A DNA stretch of 36,904 bases, taken from contig SLCK01000104.1 of NCBI GenBank assembly GCA_007125845.1, positions 1 through 36,904 of the forward strand, given 5' to 3'. The position numbers and the translations under genes were made by a program. Numbering within the stretch: the first letter of the stretch is position 1; each line of letters opens with the position of its first letter. The notes below the pieces were generated by a model that was not told the DNA's origin, did no database searches, and saw nothing but the letters and a program-made list of their open reading frames with translations. The stretch is from Gemmatimonadota bacterium (GTDB taxonomy: Bacteria > Gemmatimonadota > Gemmatimonadetes > Longimicrobiales > Gaopeijiaceae). Of this stretch, positions 22,986 to 29,998 are shown piece after piece.

Positions 22986-23492
22986 CTAGTACTCCGACTG
23001 GTCGATCAGCGACCAGGCCCCGCGCGATACGACGAGGGGGCCGCTTCGGACCACGGTGACGAGCTCGACGCCTTCGGGGAGGTTGGACAGGAAGGCGTCG
23101 AGCTCGTCCTCGCTTCCGGTAACTTCCACGATCAGGTGCTCGGGGTTGTCGTCGATCACCTTCGCCCCGATGCCCTCCAGCATTTCATGGATGGACCCCT
23201 GGGCGGAGTCGGCGACCCGGAGCTTTAGGAGCCCCAGCTCGCGCTCGATGTGGTCGATCGAAGTGCGGTCGGCGATCGCCACCACGTCGATGAGCTTCGC
23301 GAGCTGCTTGCTCATCTGAGCGATCACCTCTTCGGTGCCCGAGGTCACGAGGGTGAGGCGGGATACGGTGTCGTCTTCCGTCGGCGCTACGCTGAGCGAT
23401 TCGATGTTGAATCCACGGGTCGCGAACATGGACGCTACGCGGGCGAGGGCGCCGCTCTCGTTCTGCAGGAGGATGGAGATGACGTGTCGCAT
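22986..23492 (-). CDS. ilvN: Acetolactate synthase regulatory (small) subunit
   Basis: The 168-residue protein is the regulatory subunit of acetohydroxyacid synthase, which activates the catalytic subunit and confers valine feedback. It starts MRHVISILLQNESGALARVASMFATRGFNIESL, the classic N-terminal ACT domain (about 3-75) with the valine-pocket Asn/Gly region (NESGAL). It continues with a second ACT-like half (DSAQGSIHEMLEGIGAKVIDD). The length is typical of IlvH/IlvN. No good Shine-Dalgarno precedes the ATG at 23490-23492. The gene is transcribed away from ilvB, starting 111 bp from it, which is unusual because the two are normally in one operon with ilvC. Confidence 0.95.
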   Translation of the reverse strand: MRHVISILLQNESGALARVASMFATRGFNIESLSVAPTEDDTVSRLTLVTSGTEEVIAQMSKQLAKLIDVVAIADRTSIDHIERELGLLKLRVADSAQGSIHEMLEGIGAKVIDDNPEHLIVEVTGSEDELDAFLSNLPEGVELVTVVRSGPLVVSRGAWSLIDQSEY

Positions 23493-23603
23493 GATGTGGA
23501 CGCCGGTTGTTGTTCCCCGGAAAATTCGAGAGAATTGAGCATACTCGTGGAGTCCGCACCACGGGACAACCCCAACGCGAATTCCGCCGGAGAGACGGGT
23601 ACC

Positions 23604-25481
23604 ATGTCGACCACCACAGCCGCTCGAACGAGCACCCGGGACCATCATCCGCTGGCCGGACGACGCATGTCCGGAGCCGAGGTGATCGTCCAGGTCCTCG
23701 CCGACGAAGGGGTCGAGGTCATCTTCGGCTACTCGGGAGGAGCCATCCTTCCGACCTACGACGCCGTCTTCCGGTACAACAAAGAGCACGGGCCCGAGGA
23801 GGACTCTCCCATGCCCCTCGTCGTTCCCGCGAACGAGCAGGGGGCCGGGTTCATGGCCGCGGGGTACGCCCGGGCGTCCGGGAAGGTCGGCGTGGCGATG
23901 GTGACCTCGGGTCCGGGGGCCACGAACACCGTCACACCGGTGCGGGACTGCATGGCCGACTCCGTTCCGATCGTGGTCATCACCGGGCAGGTGCCGACCT
24001 CGGCGATCGGGACCGACGCCTTTCAGGAGGCCCCGGTCTCGGCGATCATGGGCCCGGGTGTCGCCAAGCACGTCTTTCTCGTGACCGATCCGGAGCGCCT
24101 CGAGTCCACGGTCCGGACCGCCTTCGAGATCGCCCGGACCGGACGGCCCGGGCCGGTCGTGGTGGACGTGCCGAAGGACGTTCAGAACTGGGAGGGCGAG
24201 TTCAAGGGGAGCGGGACCCTTCCGCTTCCCGGATACCGGCGGAGGCTCCGCCGGGTCGAGGAGAACCTTCTCGACGACGAGGCGTGCGAGGACTTCTTCG
24301 GCCTCCTGCGAGAGGGGCGCCGTCCCCTCATCTACGCGGGAGGTGGGGTGATCCACGCCGGAGCCACCGACTCGCTGAGGGAGTTCGCTCGCAGCTTCCG
24401 GATTCCCATGGTGACGACGCTCATGGGGATCGGAGCGTGCGACACCACCGAAAAGCTCTCCCTCCAGATGCTTGGAATGCACGGCGGCGCGCATTCCAAC
24501 TATGCCGTGGACGACTGCGACGTCCTCATCGCGGTGGGCTCCCGCTTTGACGATCGGGTGGCCGGAGACCCCGAACGGTTCGCGGAGCGGGCTCAGAAGA
24601 TCGCGCACTTCGATGTCGACCCCTCCGAGATCGACAAGGTCAAGCGAGTGGACTGGCACCACGTCGGGAACCTCGACCGGGCCCTCCGCACCCTGACGGA
24701 GTACGGCCGCCGGATCGAGTTCCATGGAGACTACGACGAGTGGCTGGAAGAGACCTCGGCGCTCAAGAGGACGTACGGCTTCGATTATGATCGCGAGAGC
24801 GACCTCATCCAGCCCCAGCACGTCATCGAGAAGATCAACGCGCTGACCCGGGGCGAGGCGGTCATCAGCACGGGCGTCGGCCAGCACCAGATGTGGGCGG
24901 CCCAGTACTTCGACTTCCGCCACCCGCGGCTGTGGCTCACCTCCGGCAGCATGGGCACGATGGGATTCGGGCTGCCCGCCGCGATCGGTGCCCAGTTCGC
25001 CCGCCCGGACCTCCTGGTCATCGACGTCGACGGCGACGCCAGCATCCGCATGAACATCGGCGAGCTCGAAACCGTCACCACCTACGACCTTCCCGTGAAG
25101 GTCCTCGTGATGAACAACTTTGGGGACGGGATGGTCAAGCAGTGGCAGAAGCTCTTCTTCAAGGGGCGACTCTCAGCCAGCGACAAGTCGCTCCACAAGA
25201 AGGACTTCATCAAGGCCGCCGAGGCCGACGGCTTCCGATGGACTCGACGGCTCGAGCGCAAGCAGGACGTGGACGAGGTGGTCAAGAGCTTCGTGGAGTA
25301 CGACGGCCCCGCCTTCCTGGAGGTGATGATCGATCCGGATGCGGGCGTCTACCCGATGGTGGGCCCCGGACAGGCCTACGAGGCGATGATCACCGGAGAC
25401 TTCATTCCGAGCCGGTCGCCGAGGGACCGCGCGGGTGCCGATGCACCTCCGGGCGAGCCCGATCCATCGGAGATGTTCTAG
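23604..25481 (+). CDS. ilvB: Acetolactate synthase catalytic (large) subunit
   Basis: The 625-residue ThDP enzyme condenses two pyruvates, or pyruvate with 2-ketobutyrate, in the first common step of valine, leucine and isoleucine synthesis. Motifs include VFGYSGGAILPTYDA-type FGYSGGAILP near the N-terminus, catalytic Glu78 in ANEQGAGFMAAGYA, the FAD-domain segment SRFDDRVAGD, and the ThDP/Mg motif DVDGDASIRMN followed by MNNFGDGMVKQWQ. The DGDAS form and MVKQWQ tail resemble fungal/plant-type AHAS more than enterobacterial IlvB (GDGS). ATG 23604 follows GGAGAG and removes 118 upstream codons that overlap ilvN. The C-terminal tail after PMVGPGQ is about 30 residues longer than usual and low in complexity. 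It is divergent from ilvN. Confidence 0.96.
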   Translation: MSTTTAARTSTRDHHPLAGRRMSGAEVIVQVLADEGVEVIFGYSGGAILPTYDAVFRYNKEHGPEEDSPMPLVVPANEQGAGFMAAGYARASGKVGVAMVTSGPGATNTVTPVRDCMADSVPIVVITGQVPTSAIGTDAFQEAPVSAIMGPGVAKHVFLVTDPERLESTVRTAFEIARTGRPGPVVVDVPKDVQNWEGEFKGSGTLPLPGYRRRLRRVEENLLDDEACEDFFGLLREGRRPLIYAGGGVIHAGATDSLREFARSFRIPMVTTLMGIGACDTTEKLSLQMLGMHGGAHSNYAVDDCDVLIAVGSRFDDRVAGDPERFAERAQKIAHFDVDPSEIDKVKRVDWHHVGNLDRALRTLTEYGRRIEFHGDYDEWLEETSALKRTYGFDYDRESDLIQPQHVIEKINALTRGEAVISTGVGQHQMWAAQYFDFRHPRLWLTSGSMGTMGFGLPAAIGAQFARPDLLVIDVDGDASIRMNIGELETVTTYDLPVKVLVMNNFGDGMVKQWQKLFFKGRLSASDKSLHKKDFIKAAEADGFRWTRRLERKQDVDEVVKSFVEYDGPAFLEVMIDPDAGVYPMVGPGQAYEAMITGDFIPSRSPRDRAGADAPPGEPDPSEMF

Positions 25482-25518
25482 ATCCGGTTCCGGGTTGGGC
25501 GGTCCTGGAACCTCCGGT

Positions 25519-27057
25519 TCAGAACGGCAGGTTCTGGAGCAGTTCCTCCCCCGCGGAAGTCCATGCCGGGGGCTGGGGATCGGAAGCGAGCTCGTGGGCG
25601 AGGTAGAAGCCCAGGCGTGCCACTCGGGCGAGCTTGTCCGGGTCGATGCGGTCCGGGAGGTCCGAGGGCAGGTGGTAGTCGTCGTGGAGCCAGGTCGTGA
25701 TCATGAGCGCCGGCACGCCCTGCTCCACGAAGCTGTAGTGGTCACTCCTGAGGAAGGCCTGCTCCTCGGGCTCGGGGTCCGGTGCCGCGACCAGCCCCAG
25801 CTCGGGGCGCTCGGCGGCCACCCTCTGCACGGTCTCCCCGATCGTCGTGTACTCATCCCCGATCGCGTACACGGTGTCGGGGTGGTTCCTGGACACCATG
25901 TCGAAGTTGATGTTCGCGACGATTCCCTCGGCAGGTACCGTGGGTGAGCCGGCGAAGTGGGCCGATCCGAGGAGTCCCTTCTCCTCTCCGCTCACCGCGA
26001 GAAAGAGCACTGAGCGAGCGGGCGGTTCGGGGAGGTCGCCGAAGGCCGCTGCGATCTGCACCAGCGCAGCGGTGCCCGACGCGTTGTCGTCCGCCCCGCT
26101 GTAGATCGAGTCGCCTCGCTCGTCGGCCGGTCCCACCCCGACATGGTCATAGTGCGCGGTGAGGACCACGTACGTGTCGGCCAGGGCGGGATCCGAGCCG
26201 GGCATCACGCCGACCACGTTGCGGGCCTCGTCGACGCGCGACTCGAAGACGGACTCCAGGGAAAGGGTCAGTCCATCGAGCACCTCGGGCGGATCCCTCT
26301 CGCCCACCGCAGCGAGTCCGGCGTGCTCGAGCATCTCCTCTCCCACGTCGTGCTGCAGGCCGATCGTCGGAATCGGAAACTGGCCCGCGGCGCCCGCTTC
26401 GAGGGCCGCCGCGAGCTGGAAGATGTCCGAGGCCGGCGTGTCGTCGTCGAGGATGAGCACGATCGCCGAGGCGCCCGCAATCATGGCCGCCTGCACCGAG
26501 AGGGCGAACCCTTCGTCGAGCCCGTCGGGCAGGGAGATGACCACGATGCCCCCTGCCGCCTCCTGCGGGAGACCGGCTGCGACGTCGCCCGGCCCACCGG
26601 CGTAGATCGGGGTGCCCTCCACCGCCGTGGGAGGGCCGGGGATCGCGAAGTACTCTTCCCCGTACCTCCACGCCCGCTCCGTGCCGTCCACGGTGTACGC
26701 TGCCACGCTCGCGTCCGCGACGAGAACCGAGCGCTCGAAGGGCCAGGGCTGAAAGAACGTGCCGTCTTCGCCGGCCGGCTCCAGCCCCGCTTCCGCGAAC
26801 CGTTCGCCCAGGTAGTCCGCGGCTCTTTCCAGCTCGGGACTCGGAGTGTCGCGCCCACGCATGTCATCTGCCGCCAGGAAGGTCACGTGCTCGAAGGCCA
26901 GCTCCGACGTGATGTGCGCGTCGGCCGCCAGCTCGAGCGGTGCTTCGACGGCTTCGGGAGCCGGAGCGGGAGGTTCTGGCGGTGAGGGTGCACACGCGGC
27001 GACCGCGAGCGCCGTGAGGAGCGCGAAGGGGAGAAAACGCAGTTCGGAAGCTGCCAT
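25519..27057 (-). CDS. M28-family metallopeptidase lipoprotein
   Basis: The 512-residue protein has a signal peptide ending AVAAC (Cys22) and a Pro/Ala-rich linker, so it is probably anchored in the outer or inner membrane facing the periplasm. The M28 zinc aminopeptidase-type domain is interrupted by a PA-like insert (about 140-270: IYAGGPGDV, GGIVVISLPDG). All metal and catalytic residues are visible: His302 (AHYDHVG), Asp323 (SGADDNASG), Glu358/Glu359 (SGEEKG), Asp386 (NINFDM) and His462 (DYHLPSD). It should release N-terminal amino acids or di/tripeptides. The start ATG 27055-27057 is set by the signal peptide; its ribosome site is weak. It converges with ilvB across 37 bp and is divergent from the arginine deiminase gene. 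Confidence 0.93.
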   Translation of the reverse strand: MAASELRFLPFALLTALAVAACAPSPPEPPAPAPEAVEAPLELAADAHITSELAFEHVTFLAADDMRGRDTPSPELERAADYLGERFAEAGLEPAGEDGTFFQPWPFERSVLVADASVAAYTVDGTERAWRYGEEYFAIPGPPTAVEGTPIYAGGPGDVAAGLPQEAAGGIVVISLPDGLDEGFALSVQAAMIAGASAIVLILDDDTPASDIFQLAAALEAGAAGQFPIPTIGLQHDVGEEMLEHAGLAAVGERDPPEVLDGLTLSLESVFESRVDEARNVVGVMPGSDPALADTYVVLTAHYDHVGVGPADERGDSIYSGADDNASGTAALVQIAAAFGDLPEPPARSVLFLAVSGEEKGLLGSAHFAGSPTVPAEGIVANINFDMVSRNHPDTVYAIGDEYTTIGETVQRVAAERPELGLVAAPDPEPEEQAFLRSDHYSFVEQGVPALMITTWLHDDYHLPSDLPDRIDPDKLARVARLGFYLAHELASDPQPPAWTSAGEELLQNLPF

Positions 27058-27258
27058 GGTGGGGCTGGGGATCGAGACACTGAGAGGAGCGACGGCACGC
27101 GCCGGGCACGCGCGCCGGGCACGAATGAACATCCGGGCGGGCGGTGGAGGGCGCAAGGTCGAGGGTTCCGCCCCCCCGGGCCGCGGGGGAATCCCTGCGA
27201 CCCGCCGGGGGTAGGGCGAAACGGGCGGCGGAATTCGGATTCGACCTGGAGGACCAGC

Positions 27259-28608
27259 GTGCCGGAGGGTTCGGGAAGGGAGGGCGGGGTTCGGGTGACC
27301 TCCGAGGTCGGCGGACTCCGGCGGGCGTTGGTGCACGAGCCGGGGCGGGAGGTCGACCTCATGGTCCCGAGCATGATGCGCGAGCTCCTCTTCGACGACA
27401 TCCTCCTCGGGGAGCGGGCCCGGGAGGAGCACGCGCTCTTCCGCCGCGTGCTGAACCGGCTCGGCGTGGAGACGTTCGAGGCGCTGGACCTCCTGGGCGA
27501 GGCGCTCTCCGATGCGGCCGGACGCGAATGGGTGGAGGCTCGGGTCCTTCCCCATCTCCTGCCCGAGTTCCGGGACCGGATCGCCTCGATGGATGCCGTG
27601 GCTCTGGCCGAGGCGCTGGTGGGCGGGATCCGGAGACACCCGGTGGATCCCGCTTGCTTCCGTGAGACCCTCTACGGCGTGCGACCCCTCCCGAACTGGT
27701 GCTTCCAGCGGGACACCCAGGTGATCGTGGGTAGCCGGGTGCTCTTCTCCTCGATGGCGAGTCCGGCTCGCTACCGGGAAGCGGTCCTCTCGGAGGCGAT
27801 CTTCCGGTTCCATCCGCGCTTCTCGCGGGTGCCGGTCCTTCCCCACGTCTCCCCGGAGCTCTCCTTCACGGGCGAGCCCGGGTTCCCCGGTAAGCGCGGG
27901 CAGCGGCCGGAGGTCACGCTTGAAGGGGGCGACGTGCTCGTCCTCTCGGATGAGGTGCTCGTGGTCGGGTGTTCCGAGCGGACGTCTAAGGCCGGGGTGG
28001 AGTCGCTGGTGCGCTCGCTGTCCCGCACCGGAGCCGGCGAAGACGGGGCCGGGCCGGAGGTCCTGCTTCGCGTCGATCTGCCCCGGAGGAGAGCGTACAT
28101 GCACCTCGACACGCTCTTCACCCCGATATCCGGGGACGCGTGCCTGGTCTTTCCGCCGGTGATCCTCCCGGGGCACCCGGATGTCGCGGAGACCTGGGAG
28201 TACGATCTCCGCGCACCCGAAACCGAGCCGGTGCCGCGGGGCGATCTCCTCACGGCGCTGAGACGCCTGGGGCTCGACTTCGATCCCGTCCCCTGCGGAG
28301 GCTCGGATCCGATGGAGCAGCGGCGCGAGCAGTGGACTGACGGGGCGAATGCCCTCGCCGTGGCGCCCGGGATCGTGGTGCTCTACGATCGAAACGTGCG
28401 GACTGCGGAGGAGCTCGCCCGGCGCGGATACGCGGTGATGGAGGCCGAAGAGCTCCTCTCCTCTCCCGCAGGATCCTCTCAGGGCCGCGGGGCGCTCGAC
28501 CGGGCCTGCGTGCTCATTCCCTCCGGCGAGCTCTCACGGGCGCGTGGAGGGCCGCGCTGTCTCACGCACCCGCTCGAACGGGACCCGGTGCCAGGGGATC
28601 CCCCCTGA
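27259..28608 (+). CDS. arcA: Arginine deiminase
   Basis: The 449-residue protein should hydrolyse L-arginine to citrulline and ammonia. It starts at GTG 27259 with GGAGG about seven bases upstream. Guanidino-modifying-enzyme motifs appear in order: PLPNWCFQRDT (family PLPNxxFxRD), LEGGDVLVL, MHLDTLFT with the catalytic His, and REQWTDGANALAVAPG. At the end comes ARGGPRCLTHPL, with catalytic Cys434 in the position of GGGHCMTCP in known enzymes. All core residues are present, so it should be active. The region at about 40-110 is typical of the helical insert. No arcB, arcC or arcD gene is beside it, so it is not in a classical fermentative ADI operon. It may serve nitrogen or acid-stress needs. 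The ECF sigma gene follows after 64 bp. Confidence 0.93.
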   Translation: MPEGSGREGGVRVTSEVGGLRRALVHEPGREVDLMVPSMMRELLFDDILLGERAREEHALFRRVLNRLGVETFEALDLLGEALSDAAGREWVEARVLPHLLPEFRDRIASMDAVALAEALVGGIRRHPVDPACFRETLYGVRPLPNWCFQRDTQVIVGSRVLFSSMASPARYREAVLSEAIFRFHPRFSRVPVLPHVSPELSFTGEPGFPGKRGQRPEVTLEGGDVLVLSDEVLVVGCSERTSKAGVESLVRSLSRTGAGEDGAGPEVLLRVDLPRRRAYMHLDTLFTPISGDACLVFPPVILPGHPDVAETWEYDLRAPETEPVPRGDLLTALRRLGLDFDPVPCGGSDPMEQRREQWTDGANALAVAPGIVVLYDRNVRTAEELARRGYAVMEAEELLSSPAGSSQGRGALDRACVLIPSGELSRARGGPRCLTHPLERDPVPGDPP

Positions 28609-28672
28609 CGGAATCCGGGGCGGGCCTCCGCGCCGGCGTCACGACAACCCGCACTCGTTCGTTTCCAGGGAA

Positions 28673-29194
28673 ATGAACTTCGACGAGCTCTTCGACGACC
28701 TCTACCCGGGACTCCACCGGTACTGCGCCAGGCTGAGCGCCGACGCCGACGTGGCCGAGGACGTGGCCCAGGAAGCGTTCGTGCGCCTGCTCGAACGGAA
28801 GGTGCAGGGTGAGCCCGCCCGGCTTCGTGCCTGGCTCTTCAAGGTGGCCACCCACCTCATTCGCGACCAGGTGAAGATCCGGGAGAACCGGTGGCGCCTG
28901 CTCGAGGAGAACCCCGTGCTGCCCCACGCGCACGCGCCTCCCGACGAGGTCGTGGAGCGCAGGGAGAGGGAAGGGATGGCGCGGCGGGCGCTCGACTCGC
29001 TCGACGAGCGAGACCGGACGCTTCTCCTGATGCGCGAGGAGGGATTCGCCTACCGGGAGATGGCCGAGGCTGTGGGTGTGCAGAGCACCTCCGTGGGCAC
29101 CCTGCTTGCGAGAGCCCGGCGCCGATTCGGGAAGGCGGTCGAAGAGATCGAAGGCGAGTCGCTCAAGGAGAGGATACATGAAGGGGCATCCTGA
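28673..29194 (+). CDS. ECF-type RNA polymerase sigma factor
   Basis: The 173-residue protein has sigma region 2 (about 8-75: YPGLHRYCARLSADADVAEDVAQEAFVRLLE and LRAWLFKVATHLIRDQ) and region 4 (about 110-160: ALDSLDERDRTLLLMREEGFAYREMAEAVGV with LLARARRRF). It lacks region 3, as expected for an extracytoplasmic-function sigma. ATG 28673 follows AGGGA closely; the frame extends upstream into the arcA end but without sigma sequence. Its last 17 bp overlap the anti-sigma gene, so the two are coupled. A TonB-receptor-type gene follows directly. The arrangement is typical of a sigma factor held inactive by the next gene product. Confidence 0.93.
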   Translation: MNFDELFDDLYPGLHRYCARLSADADVAEDVAQEAFVRLLERKVQGEPARLRAWLFKVATHLIRDQVKIRENRWRLLEENPVLPHAHAPPDEVVERREREGMARRALDSLDERDRTLLLMREEGFAYREMAEAVGVQSTSVGTLLARARRRFGKAVEEIEGESLKERIHEGAS

Positions 29195-29990
29195 AGAAGG
29201 GCTACTCCAGGCCTACCTGGACGGCGAGGTGTCGGAGAGTGAGCACGTGCGGGTGGCGGGGCATCTGATGGGATGTGCGGCGTGCAACCGGACGCTCGAC
29301 GAGCTGGGCGGTTTGGCCGCGATCGCCGGTTCGGCGCTCGCGGCGCTCGAGACCCGGCGTCCGGACGTGGAGGCCGCGCGTTGGAGGGTACGCCGGGAGG
29401 CCGCCACGAGGCGGCGCCGGGCGGAGGCCACGGGATGGGGCGCGGGTCTGCGCCGGCGCGTCGCCGTGGCGGCCTCCTTCTTCCTCCTCTTCGGGGTCGG
29501 GGTCGCGGCGGCGATGCCCGGCTCGCCCCTCAGAAGCTGGTGGGACGCCCGGGAGCCCGCCGGGTCCCCGGTGGTCTCCGCTGCTTCCGCGCCGGAGGAT
29601 GCGGCCGGCCCGACGGAGGTGGGTGTAGGGCTCGAGCTCCGGGACGGGGCGCTCGACGTGGCCTTCTCGGCGGTGCCGGCGGGCGTCGGCATCGAGGTCA
29701 CCCTCGTGGACGGGGACCGGGCGGCCGTGTTCGCTCCGGAGGGGGCGCACTTCGAGACTGGCTCCGGGCGGATCCATGTTGAAGTGGGTACGGTCCGGGT
29801 GGAGGCCGGGTCCGTCCGGGTGGAGATCCCGCGCAACTCGATCAACGGGGTGGTGCGGGTGAACGAAGCGATCTACCTCGAAGTGGTGGCGGGCGATCTC
29901 TCCTTCCCGGGGCCGCCGCCTTCCACCACCGGAGACGTGATCCGGTTCGAGGTTCCCGCCGCCGGCACGCCCGGCGGCACTGACGGGTAG
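29178..29990 (+). CDS. Membrane anti-sigma factor with zinc-finger (ZAS) motif
   Basis: The 270-residue protein starts at ATG 29178 behind AAGGAGAGG, inside the end of the sigma gene. The N-terminal anti-sigma domain has HLMGCAACNRTL, the His-x3-Cys-x2-Cys zinc motif of ZAS proteins. An arginine-rich stretch (about 75-100) precedes one membrane helix (about 103-125: VAVAASFFLLFGVGVAAA). The outer part (about 150-270) is beta-rich with short repeated strands (VEVGTVRVEAGSVRVEI), like a small beta-helix or DUF4097-type module. It probably binds and inhibits the upstream ECF sigma until an envelope signal arrives. The next gene begins 9 bp after its stop. Confidence 0.88.
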   Translation: MKGHPEEGLLQAYLDGEVSESEHVRVAGHLMGCAACNRTLDELGGLAAIAGSALAALETRRPDVEAARWRVRREAATRRRRAEATGWGAGLRRRVAVAASFFLLFGVGVAAAMPGSPLRSWWDAREPAGSPVVSAASAPEDAAGPTEVGVGLELRDGALDVAFSAVPAGVGIEVTLVDGDRAAVFAPEGAHFETGSGRIHVEVGTVRVEAGSVRVEIPRNSINGVVRVNEAIYLEVVAGDLSFPGPPPSTTGDVIRFEVPAAGTPGGTDG

Positions 29991-29998
29991 GAGCCGGC

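Noticed and set aside
22986-24923. A 645-codon minus-strand frame including ilvN
   Set aside because: Only the last 168 codons are ilvN; the rest is antisense to ilvB. The ATG at 23490-23492 gives the correct ACT-domain start.
25482-25518. Possible terminator between ilvB and the M28 gene
   Set aside because: GGTTCC/GGAACC arms can pair, but the stem is short and no T-run follows.
27091-27125. Three GGCACG copies and a GC-rich near-repeat between the M28 and arginine deiminase genes
   Set aside because: Too short and irregular to be a repeat array; ordinary for this base composition.
25519-28176. An 885-codon minus-strand frame extending the M28 peptidase
   Set aside because: Codons upstream of 27057 are antisense to the arginine deiminase gene, and the lipoprotein signal starts at 27057.
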